Positions 16,141-23,768 of a DNA stretch of 64,000 nucleotides are shown piece by piece. Numbering within the stretch: the stretch's first letter is position 1; the number at the start of each line of letters is the position of its first letter. The notes beneath the pieces were generated by a model, which was given only the letters and a program-made list of their open reading frames with translations, was not told the origin of the DNA and made no database searches. Source of the DNA: JBJMLO01 sp045805265 (lineage in GTDB: Bacteria; Actinomycetota; UBA4738; JACQTL01); NCBI GenBank assembly GCA_045805265.1, contig JBJMLO010000016.1:124001-188000 (forward strand), read 5' to 3'. A program made the position numbers and the translations under genes.

Positions 16141-19100
16141 TCAACCGCTGAACCCTTCAAAGGCTCGGTCGATGAGCTGCGACTGTTCCTGCTGGTGCAC
16201 CCTCAGGGAGCCCGTGGCCGGGGAGGCGCTCTCCTCGCGGGTCACCCCGTGCAGGTCGACACCCAAGCGGTCATGGACCACGCGGCGGACGTAGTACCAG
16301 GCGCCCATATTCTCGGGTTCCTCCTGGAGCCAGTAGGGGTCCGCTTCGCCATAGTGCTCCAGCACATCCTTCACCTGCTCCTCGGGGAACGGGTACAGCT
16401 GCTCGATGCGGACGAGGGCCACGCCCTGGACGCCAGAATCCGCCCGCCGCTTCGCGAGGTCGTAGAAGACCTTCCCGCTGCACAGGATCACCCGCGACAC
16501 CACGCTGGGGTGCGGGTGGTCGGGGTCGGCCAGCACCTCCGCGAACGAGCCGTCGGTGAACTCCGTGGCGGCGCTGCGCGCCGCCGGCAGCCGCAGCAGC
16601 GACTTCGGCGTCATCACCACGAGGGGCTTGCGCAGGTCGCGCAGCGCCTGGCGCCGGAGCAGGTGGAAGTACTGCGCCGGCGACGAGGGAACCGCGACCT
16701 GGATGTTGTCCTCGGCCGAGAGCTGCAGGAACCGCTCCAGCCGCGCGGAGGAGTGATCCGGACCCTGGCCCTCGTAGCCGTGCGGCAGCAGCAGCACCAG
16801 GCCGCTCGTCTGGGACCACTTGTCCTCGGCGGCGCTCATGAACTGATCGACGATCACCTGCGCGCCGTTCGCGAAGTCCCCGAACTGCGCCTCCCACGCC
16901 ACCAGCGCGTCGGGGTTGGCCACCGAGTAGCCGTACTCGAACCCCATCGCCGCGAACTCCGACAGCAGCGAGTCGTAGACCCGGAACGGCCCGAGGGCCG
17001 CCAGCGGGGTGTGCTCGACGCCGGTCTTCCGGTCCACCAGCACCGAATGGCGCTGGCTGAACGTGCCCCGGCGGGTGTCCTGCCCCGACAAGCGGACGGG
17101 GACGCCGTCCAGCAGGAGCGTGCCGAAGGCCAGGGCCTCGCCCAGCGACCAGTCCACCGCGTCGGTGTCGAGGGCTGAGCGCCGCTGGTCCAGCCCCTTC
17201 TGCAGCTTGGGGTGGACCGTGAACCCCTCGGGAACGGTGACCAGCGCGTCGACCACCTCGTCCAGCACCGAGCGCTCCACCGCCGTACGCACCGCCGGCC
17301 GAACCGCCGCGTGCGCCGGCGGCTTCCGTTCCACCACTGTGGGCTTCCGCTCCCCCGCGTCCTTCGTCTCGTCGAAGGCCTGCTGCAGCCGTTCCCGGAA
17401 CTGCTCCAGGGACCCCTCGGCCTCCTCGACGGACAGGTCGCCGGCGTTGACCAGGCGCTCCACATACAGCTTCCGGACGCTCCGGCGGCCCTCGATCGCG
17501 TCGTACATCAGTGGCTGGGTGAACGACGGCTCGTCGCCCTCGTTGTGCCCCCACCGCCGGTAGCACCACATGTCGATGACGACGTCCGAGTGGAACTGCT
17601 CCCGGAACGCGAACGCAAGCCGGGCCACCCGCACACACGCCTCGGGGTCGTCACCGTTCACGTGGAAGATGGGGGCCTGCACCATCCGGGCCACGTCGCT
17701 GGCGTACTCGCTCGACCGGCCGTAGTCGCTGCCGGTCGTGAACCCCAGCTGGTTGTTCACGATGACGTGCACGGTGCCCCCGGTGTCGTATCCGTTGAGC
17801 TGGGACATGGCCAGCGTCTCGGCCACCACGCCCTGGCCGGCGAACGCGGCGTCCCCGTGGATCAACACCGGCAGCACGGCCTCCTTGCCCCCCTCGAGGA
17901 GGTCCTGCTTGGCCCGGACCATGCCTTCCACGACGGGGTCCACGGCCTCCAGGTGGGACGGGTTCGACGCCACGGTCACCACGATCTGGTTGCCGGCCCG
18001 GGAGGTGTGCTTGCCCGCGGCGCCCACGTGGTACTTCACGTCGCCGGAGCCCTGGGCCGTGTCCGGGTCGATCGACCCCTCGAACTCCCGGAAGATCTGC
18101 CCGAAGGACTTCCCCACGATGTTCGCCAGGACGTTCAGCCGGCCCCGGTGGGCCATGCCGATGACGGTCTCCTGCATGCCGCCGTCGGCCGCGTTCTCGA
18201 GCATCGAGTCGAGCATCGGGATCAGCGACTCGGCCCCCTCCAGTGAGAACCGCTTGTGTCCCACGTACTTCCGGTGCAGAAACCGCTCGAACGCCTCGGC
18301 CTCGTTGAGCTTCGACAGGATGTGCCGCTGGTCCTCGGGCGGCAGCGTCGTGTCGGCGCCCTCCACGCGTTTCGTGATCCAGTGGGTCTGGTCGGGCTCG
18401 GCGATGTGCATGAACTCGATCCCGACGGTCCGGCAGTACGCGTCACGCAGGACGGCCAGGACCTCCCCGAGTGTGAGGTCGTCGCGGCCGGCGATCTCTC
18501 CTGCCTCGAACGGCCGGTCGAGGTCCCAGATCGTCAGGCCGTACGTCGCCGGGTCCAGCTCCTCGTGGAGCTCGGGCGGCTCGGCCGCCAGCGGATCGAG
18601 CTCGGCGATCAGGTGGCCGCGGGCCCGGTACATGATCACCAGCTGGAGCATCCGGGCCTGCTTCTCGACGCGCTCCCGCGAGTCGCGCGGGGGGTTGTGA
18701 TCGGCCCGCCACCGCACCGGGACGTAGGGGACGCCCATCGACCGGAACAGCTCCTCGTAGAAGGACTCCTCGCCGAGCAGCAGCCGGTGGATCGTCGCCA
18801 GGAACTCGCCGGACTCCGCGCCCTGGATCACCCGGTGGTCGTAGGTGCTGGTCAGCGTGAGGACCTTGCCGACGCCGAGCTCGGAGAGCGTCTCGGGGTC
18901 GGCGCCCGCGTACTCCGCGGGGTAGCCGATGGATCCGACGCCGACGATGCAGGCCTGGCCCGCCATCAGCCTCGGGACCGACTGGACCGTGCCGATCATC
19001 CCCGGGTTGGTGATCGAGACCGTCGTGCCGGCGAAGTCGTCGGGCGACAGCTTGCTGGCGCCGACGTTGCGGACGAGCTGCTCGTACGCGGCGAAGAACC

Positions 19101-19722
19101 CGGCGAAGTCGAGCGTGTCCGCCCGCTTGATGTTCGGGACGAGCAGCGTCCGCGTGCCGTCCCCGCGCTTGACGTCGACCGCCAGGCCTAGGTTGACGTG
19201 GGCGTGCCGGAGGGCCTCGGGCTTGCCGTCGGGCGTCTCCCGGAAGGACACGTTCATGCCGGGCATGCGCCGCACGGACTGCACGACGGCCCACCCGATG
19301 AGGTGGGTGAAGCTCACCTTCCCCGAGCCCTGCTTGCGCACCAGGTGCCGGTTGAGGATCGAGCGGTTGATCTCGAGGAGCTTCGCCGGGACGGTCCGGA
19401 CGCTCGTGGCGGTGGGGACCTCGAGGCTCTCCTCCATCCGTTCGGCGATCACGGCGGCAGCGCCGCGCAGCGGGACGGCCTCGACGCCCTCCTCCTCGGC
19501 AGGCGGCTCGCGGGTCGCCGGCGCGGGCTCCGCGGGCTCATGTCCGGCGGCGGCCGCCGGCGCCGCCTCTTCGGCCGACCTTCCGTCGCTCCTCGGGCGG
19601 TAGTCCTGGAAGAACTCCTGCCACGCCGCGCCGACCGACCCCGGATCCTCCTGGAACCGGTGGAACATCTCGTCGATCAGCCACTGGTTCGGGCCGAACT
19701 CCGAGCGGTCGAGGGTGGTCAT
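16141..19722 (-). CDS. kgd: Multifunctional 2-oxoglutarate decarboxylase/dehydrogenase E1 with fused E2 acyltransferase domain
   Basis: Central TCA-cycle enzyme, 1193 residues. Residues 1-45 are the E1 N-terminal helix (N-Q-W-L-I-D-E-M-F), 46-85 an Ala/Pro/Glu linker, about 90-320 a lipoyl-less dihydrolipoyl succinyltransferase domain with T-Y-D-H-R-V-I-Q-G (H296), and from about 340 the ThDP-dependent E1 with G-D-A-A-F-A-G-Q-G and E-P-S-F-T-Q-P. This architecture is typical of Actinobacteria, where a FHA protein (GarA/OdhI) controls it; the usual N-terminal Thr phosphosite is not obvious. A TAGCAT box (19747-19752, minus strand) lies about 25 bases upstream. Monocistronic, divergent from cofC. 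Confidence 0.96.
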   Translation of the reverse strand: MTTLDRSEFGPNQWLIDEMFHRFQEDPGSVGAAWQEFFQDYRPRSDGRSAEEAAPAAAAGHEPAEPAPATREPPAEEEGVEAVPLRGAAAVIAERMEESLEVPTATSVRTVPAKLLEINRSILNRHLVRKQGSGKVSFTHLIGWAVVQSVRRMPGMNVSFRETPDGKPEALRHAHVNLGLAVDVKRGDGTRTLLVPNIKRADTLDFAGFFAAYEQLVRNVGASKLSPDDFAGTTVSITNPGMIGTVQSVPRLMAGQACIVGVGSIGYPAEYAGADPETLSELGVGKVLTLTSTYDHRVIQGAESGEFLATIHRLLLGEESFYEELFRSMGVPYVPVRWRADHNPPRDSRERVEKQARMLQLVIMYRARGHLIAELDPLAAEPPELHEELDPATYGLTIWDLDRPFEAGEIAGRDDLTLGEVLAVLRDAYCRTVGIEFMHIAEPDQTHWITKRVEGADTTLPPEDQRHILSKLNEAEAFERFLHRKYVGHKRFSLEGAESLIPMLDSMLENAADGGMQETVIGMAHRGRLNVLANIVGKSFGQIFREFEGSIDPDTAQGSGDVKYHVGAAGKHTSRAGNQIVVTVASNPSHLEAVDPVVEGMVRAKQDLLEGGKEAVLPVLIHGDAAFAGQGVVAETLAMSQLNGYDTGGTVHVIVNNQLGFTTGSDYGRSSEYASDVARMVQAPIFHVNGDDPEACVRVARLAFAFREQFHSDVVIDMWCYRRWGHNEGDEPSFTQPLMYDAIEGRRSVRKLYVERLVNAGDLSVEEAEGSLEQFRERLQQAFDETKDAGERKPTVVERKPPAHAAVRPAVRTAVERSVLDEVVDALVTVPEGFTVHPKLQKGLDQRRSALDTDAVDWSLGEALAFGTLLLDGVPVRLSGQDTRRGTFSQRHSVLVDRKTGVEHTPLAALGPFRVYDSLLSEFAAMGFEYGYSVANPDALVAWEAQFGDFANGAQVIVDQFMSAAEDKWSQTSGLVLLLPHGYEGQGPDHSSARLERFLQLSAEDNIQVAVPSSPAQYFHLLRRQALRDLRKPLVVMTPKSLLRLPAARSAATEFTDGSFAEVLADPDHPHPSVVSRVILCSGKVFYDLAKRRADSGVQGVALVRIEQLYPFPEEQVKDVLEHYGEADPYWLQEEPENMGAWYYVRRVVHDRLGVDLHGVTREESASPATGSLRVHQQEQSQLIDRAFEGFSG

Positions 19723-19814
19723 CGGCGCGCCTCCACAGTCACATCCATGCTAGTGCTCCGCCCGGGAATCACCGTGCGCACCGGCGCCCGACGGGGACTC
19801 GTCTCCGGGTGCTC

Positions 19815-19820
19815 TACCCT
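19815..19820 (+). promoter_or_regulatory. -10 box TACCCT of cofC, predicted leaderless start
   Basis: Ends exactly 7 bases before GTG 19827. An upstream GTG at 19809 would lie before the box and is less likely. Confidence 0.5.
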
Positions 19821-19826
19821 CGAAGC

Positions 19827-20477
19827 GTGCGCGCGATCATGGTTCCCGTGAAGGCACTGGCCCGAGCCAAGTCCCGGCTGGCGCCCGTGCTGTCGCCCCT
19901 GGAGCGAGCCGCGCTGTCGCTCGCGCTGCTCGAAGACGTCCTGGACGCCGCGCTGGCCGCCGCAGGGTGGGAGACGTGGGTGATCTCCCCCGACGAGGCG
20001 GTGCTGGAGGTCGCGGCGCGGCGGGCCGCCATCCCCATCCCCGAGGCGAAGCCGCCCCTGTCGGCCGCCGTCCGCCAGGCCGAGGAGGAGGCCGCCGAGC
20101 GGGGGGTCACGACCCTGGCGGTGCTGCCGGCGGACCTCCCGATGCTCACGGCCGCCGAGCTGTCCGAGGCCCTCCACACGCTCGGGCCGGTCGTCCTGGC
20201 GCCGGCCTCCTCCGACGGCGGCACGAACCTCCTGCTCCGCCGGCCTCCCCGGGCCATCCCGGCCCGGTTCGGGCCGGGCTCGTTCGCCAAACACGTCGAC
20301 TCGGCCCGGTCCCGCCGTCTGCCGGTATCGGTGGTGGAGGCGCCCGGCCTGGCCTTCGACCTCGACCTGCCCGAGCATGCCGCGCGCGTCGTGGCCGGGG
20401 GCGGCGGGAGACGGACGGTGGGATCGCTCCTGGAGCTCGGAGTGGAGGAGCGCCTGGCCTCCCTCCCCCGCCGCTAG
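19827..20477 (+). CDS. cofC: 2-phospho-L-lactate/phosphoenolpyruvate guanylyltransferase of F420 synthesis
   Basis: Activates 2-phospholactate or phosphoenolpyruvate with GTP, an early step in coenzyme F420 biosynthesis (FbiD in mycobacteria). The 216-residue protein begins R-A-I-M-V-P-V-K-A-L-A-R-A-K-S-R-L, the nucleotidyl-binding start of the family, and contains L-P-A-D-L-P (metal Asp), S-S-D-G-G-T-N-L-L-L and F-G-P-G-S-F-A-K-H. GTG 19827 is preferred because this is where homologous sequence starts and a -10 box is 7 bases upstream. Its presence implies F420 and fits the luciferase-like oxidoreductases elsewhere in the window. Confidence 0.93.
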   Translation: MRAIMVPVKALARAKSRLAPVLSPLERAALSLALLEDVLDAALAAAGWETWVISPDEAVLEVAARRAAIPIPEAKPPLSAAVRQAEEEAAERGVTTLAVLPADLPMLTAAELSEALHTLGPVVLAPASSDGGTNLLLRRPPRAIPARFGPGSFAKHVDSARSRRLPVSVVEAPGLAFDLDLPEHAARVVAGGGGRRTVGSLLELGVEERLASLPRR

Positions 20478-20480
20478 AAT
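20475..20480 (+). promoter_or_regulatory. -10 box TAGAAT of the cold-shock-like gene
   Basis: TAGAAT overlaps the cofC stop codon and lies 24 bases before the ATG at 20505, leaving a short leader that carries GAGGAGG. Confidence 0.5.
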
Positions 20481-20504
20481 CCGGGCCGAGGAGGCCGGCC
20501 GGAC

Positions 20505-20711
20505 ATGCCGCAGGGGACCGTCAAGGACTACGACCGCCGCGACCAGTACGGCGTGGTGCTCCTCGACGACCGCACCGAGGTGTACTTCGACCAGGCCTCG
20601 CTGGCCGGGTCGTCCCTCCGCTTCCTGCGCATCGGCCAGCGGGTGAAGTTCGACCTCCACGAGGAGTACGGGCGCAAGGTGGCCCGCAACCTCGAGCACA
20701 TCACGATGTAG
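20505..20711 (+). CDS. Cold-shock-like OB-fold small protein
   Basis: A 68-residue protein with the layout of a cold-shock domain: G-T-V-K-D-Y-D at the start, a central turn, and G-Q-R-V-K-F-D-L near the end. The RNA-binding motifs are not kept: K-G-F-G-F-I is replaced by D-Q-Y-G-V-V-L-L and D-V-F-V-H by E-V-Y-F-D. It may bind nucleic acid differently or have another role. The ATG has a GAGGAGG site 10 bases upstream. Confidence 0.7.
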   Translation: MPQGTVKDYDRRDQYGVVLLDDRTEVYFDQASLAGSSLRFLRIGQRVKFDLHEEYGRKVARNLEHITM

Positions 20712-20718
20712 TCGGCGC

Positions 20719-21099
20719 TCAGCGGGTGATCGGCTTGTCGCTCGGCGCGTCGCCGCCCTCCGGGATCCACGCGGCGAGGAACTCCGCCACGCGGTCCGCC
20801 TCGTCCTCGGGGATCGAGATCGCGGCCACAGCGCGGTCGTTCACCCAGATCGAGAACCGGACGTGGTGGCTCGGGACCCGCACGGAGCCGTCGGACGTCG
20901 TGATCTCGACCTCCTCCAGGTACCTGCTGACCCGCAGGGCCGCCGAGGGAGGGTCGTCCGGGGCGACCGGGATCGACAGGAACCATCGCGAGACCTTGGG
21001 GCCGGCCGGACGGAGAAGCTCCTTCGGCAGGCGCTCCCCACAGCCCGAGCAGAACCGGTGCTCCGCGGGCTGACTCGATCCGCACGCAGGGCAGAACAC
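20719..21099 (-). CDS. Zinc-ribbon protein of unknown function
   Basis: A 126-residue protein. The first 25 residues form a zinc ribbon (C-P-A-C ... C-S-G-C), followed by a Pro-rich linker and a roughly 80-residue domain with alternating strands (S-R-W-F-L-S-I-P-V; H-V-R-F-S-I-W-V) that I do not recognise. The GTG start follows the stop of the HU gene without a gap, so the two are one transcription unit. Convergent with the cold-shock-like gene. Confidence 0.65.
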   Translation of the reverse strand: MFCPACGSSQPAEHRFCSGCGERLPKELLRPAGPKVSRWFLSIPVAPDDPPSAALRVSRYLEEVEITTSDGSVRVPSHHVRFSIWVNDRAVAAISIPEDEADRVAEFLAAWIPEGGDAPSDKPITR

Positions 21100-21441
21100 C
21101 TACCGACCCCTCCTGGTGCTCGCGGTGCGGCCGGCGGACTTCGCCTTGGCGCTCCGGCGGCGCTTGGCCGCCACCGACTGGCGGAACGCCTGGCCGGGGG
21201 TGAACGACGGGATGTCGCGCGCGGGGATCGGGATGGCCACGTCGGGCTTGCGGGGATTCCGCGCCACGCGCTTGTTGCGGCGGCGCTTCTCGAACGTGCC
21301 GAATCCCACCAGCGCCACCCGCTCGCCCTTGGCCACGGTCTCGCGGATGACGGCCATCGTCTCGTCGACCACCGCGGCCACGTCGGACCGGTTGCGGTCG
21401 GTTCGCTTGGCGACCTCGGCGACGAGCCCGCTCTTGTTCAT
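21100..21441 (-). CDS. hup: HU-family DNA-binding protein with basic tail
   Basis: A 113-residue nucleoid protein. It starts M-N-K-S-G-L-V-A-E-V-A and carries the HU signature V-G-F-G-T-F-E-K-R-R-R-N-K-R-V-A-R-N-P (about 45-63), the beta-arm that grips DNA, then G-Q-A-F-R-Q-S-V. After residue 92 comes a Lys/Arg/Ala/Ser-rich tail, shorter than the PAKKA-type tails of actinobacterial HupB. A TACCTT box (21452-21457, minus strand) is 10 bases upstream and there is no ribosome site, so the start may be near-leaderless. Confidence 0.93.
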   Translation of the reverse strand: MNKSGLVAEVAKRTDRNRSDVAAVVDETMAVIRETVAKGERVALVGFGTFEKRRRNKRVARNPRKPDVAIPIPARDIPSFTPGQAFRQSVAAKRRRSAKAKSAGRTASTRRGR

Positions 21442-21533
21442 CCCGAATGCCAAGGTATCTGAGCCTCCCCAAGCGTGCAATCGCCATGTACGCTCGTGCG
21501 TACCGCCGTTCAAGTGAGGGGGGGTCTGGCCCG

Positions 21534-22520
21534 ATGACACGGGCAGACATGATCGAGGACGTTTCCGGCTTCGAGACCGCTCGGGCGGTGCGGCTCGTCG
21601 TCGGCAACGTCGAGCGCGTGATCGCCGGCAACGACGCCGCGGTTCGCGCGGCGGCGCTGTGCCTGCTGTCCGGCGGCAACCTGCTGCTGGAAGGGGTCCC
21701 GGGCGTCGGCAAGACCACGCTGGCGAAGGCCTTGGCCCGGTCGATCGGGGGCTCCTTCAACCGGGTCCAGGCCACACCCGACCTCCTGCCATCGGACCTC
21801 ACGGGCGTGTCGGTCTACCACCAGGAGCGCCACGAGTTCGAGTTCGTCCCGGGGCCGATCTTCGCCAACGTCGTGCTGGTCGACGAGATCAACCGGGCGA
21901 CGCCCCGCACCCAGTCCGCGCTGCTCGAGCCCATGGAGGAACGCCAGGCCACGGTCGACGGCGTTCCCCGTCCGCTCCCCGACCCCTTCTTCCTGGTGGC
22001 CACCGAGAACCCGGTCGAGCACCACGGCACGTATCCGCTGCCCGAGGGGCAGCTGGACCGATTCGCCATGGCGGTCACGGTCGCCTACCCGGAGCGCGAG
22101 GAAGCCGCCGAGGTCGTCACGCGCCAGCTGCTGCAGCACCCCATGGAGGAGCTGGAACCGGTGATGGAACCGGCCGACGTAGCACGCCACCGCCACGCGG
22201 TCCGGGCGGTGCACGTCGCCCCCGGGGTGGTGGACTACGTGCTGCGGCTCGTCGAGGGCACCCGCCACCACCCCGACGTCACCCTGGGTGCCTCGCCGCG
22301 AGCCGCGGTCGTGCTGACCCGGTGCTCCCAGGCCTCCGCGGCGGCGGCCGGTCGGGACTTCGTGCTCCCGGACGACGTGCAGACGCTGGCCCCCGACGTC
22401 CTGGGGCACCGCCTGCTGGTCCGGTCCGGGCGGCGCCTGGGATCGGACGCAGGCCGCGAGGTGGTGGCTGAGCTCCTCGAGCAGGTACCCGTCCCGCTCG
22501 AGGCCACCGGCCGGGCCTAG
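21534..22520 (+). CDS. MoxR-family AAA ATPase
   Basis: A 328-residue AAA protein: Walker A G-V-P-G-V-G-K-T-T, Walker B V-V-L-V-D-E-I-N-R, sensor-1 region V-A-T-E-N-P-V-E, then the lid domain. MoxR proteins work as chaperones for assembly or activation of partner complexes. It starts the common triad MoxR-DUF58-transglutaminase. The ATG 21534 was chosen from the N-terminal pattern; a G-rich stretch (21514-21524) could act as ribosome site. Confidence 0.9.
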   Translation: MTRADMIEDVSGFETARAVRLVVGNVERVIAGNDAAVRAAALCLLSGGNLLLEGVPGVGKTTLAKALARSIGGSFNRVQATPDLLPSDLTGVSVYHQERHEFEFVPGPIFANVVLVDEINRATPRTQSALLEPMEERQATVDGVPRPLPDPFFLVATENPVEHHGTYPLPEGQLDRFAMAVTVAYPEREEAAEVVTRQLLQHPMEELEPVMEPADVARHRHAVRAVHVAPGVVDYVLRLVEGTRHHPDVTLGASPRAAVVLTRCSQASAAAAGRDFVLPDDVQTLAPDVLGHRLLVRSGRRLGSDAGREVVAELLEQVPVPLEATGRA

Positions 22521-22529
22521 GCGGGCGAC

Positions 22530-23768
22530 ATGGCCCGGCCGAGGCTGCGGCTCCGTTCCCGCTTCGTCGGCCTGGCCCTCGGCTCCGCCATGCTGTTCCT
22601 GGTCGGAACCAACGTGCAGTCCGGGTGGGTCTTCGTCCTCTCCGCGCTGCTGCTCGGCGTCGCCGGGGCCGGCGTCATCCTGCCGTTCCGGGCCACCCGC
22701 GGGCTGCGGGTGGTCCGCCGGGCGGCCGGAGAGGTGTTCCCCGGCGACGCCGTCCGGGTGGACCTCGTGGTGTCGAACCCCACCCGCCGGCCGAAGCTCT
22801 CGGTGAGCGTCCGCGACCCCCACGTGCAGCCGGCCACCGTGTTCCTGCCGTCGATCCCGCCCGGCGGGACCGTCACGGCGACCACCGGACGGACCGCCTC
22901 GCGGCGCGGCGTGGTCGAGGGAGGGACGGTCGAGGTGGTGTCGAGCGCGCCCTTCGGAGTCGCCGAGGTTCGGCGCACGATCTCCGCCGGCGGGCGGACG
23001 GTCGTCTTCCCGCGCATCGTGCCCGTGGCCGGGTTGGCGCTCCTGGGGGGGCCGCTGACGGGGGCATCCTCGGAGAACACCGGCCAGCGGGGGCCGGGCC
23101 CCGAGTTCCACGGCATCCGCGAGTACCAGCAGGGAGACACACTCCGCCATGTCCACTGGAGGTCGACGGCGCGGCACGGCGCGCTGATCGTGCGCGAGTT
23201 CGAGCGGGAGCAGCCGGCCCACCTGCTGGTCGCGGTCGACACCTACGCCGACACGGCCGAAGAGACGGGCGACACGGCACTCGACGTGTGCTGCTCGGCG
23301 GCGGCGTCGGTGGCCCTGGACGCGCTCGGGAGGGGCTCCGGAGTGTCGCTCGCGGCGGCAACGGCCAGAGGGATGGAGATCACCGCCGGGGTCGACCGGG
23401 GCGAAGCGCTGACGATGCTCGCGGCACTGCGCGCGCCGGGCGACGTGCCGGTGGCCGGCGCGATCGACGCCGCCCGCGAGGCCGTCGCGGCGACGGCCCT
23501 GCTGGTGGCCCTCCCGACGTGGCGGTCGAACGAGGCGCGGATCCTGGTTCCGGCGATCCAACGGGCCACGGGCAACGGCCTGCGGGTCGCCGCCGTGGTC
23601 GTCGACGTGGCGCGCAGCTCGCGGCGTGGAGCGCCCGAGTTGACGCCCGCGGAGATCGACGAGCTCGCCGCCGGCCTGGCCGGGGCGGGGGCGGAGGTCC
23701 ATCGCGGCGGCTCCGCGTCCGAGGTGGCCGCGTCGCTGTCGCGGAGCCCGGCGGGGGTGTCCGCGTGA
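22530..23768 (+). CDS. DUF58 domain protein
   Basis: A 412-residue protein with two transmembrane helices near the N-terminus (about residues 11-50), a beta-rich region, and the DUF58 hallmark G-P-G-P-E-F-H-G-I-R-E-Y-Q-x-G-D-x-x-R-x-V-H-W-R-S-T-A-R near 190-217, followed by a VWA-like domain. It is 9 bases past the MoxR gene and overlaps the next gene by 4 bases, so the three form one operon. DUF58 proteins are presumed partners of MoxR in envelope maintenance. Confidence 0.9.
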   Translation: MARPRLRLRSRFVGLALGSAMLFLVGTNVQSGWVFVLSALLLGVAGAGVILPFRATRGLRVVRRAAGEVFPGDAVRVDLVVSNPTRRPKLSVSVRDPHVQPATVFLPSIPPGGTVTATTGRTASRRGVVEGGTVEVVSSAPFGVAEVRRTISAGGRTVVFPRIVPVAGLALLGGPLTGASSENTGQRGPGPEFHGIREYQQGDTLRHVHWRSTARHGALIVREFEREQPAHLLVAVDTYADTAEETGDTALDVCCSAAASVALDALGRGSGVSLAAATARGMEITAGVDRGEALTMLAALRAPGDVPVAGAIDAAREAVAATALLVALPTWRSNEARILVPAIQRATGNGLRVAAVVVDVARSSRRGAPELTPAEIDELAAGLAGAGAEVHRGGSASEVAASLSRSPAGVSA

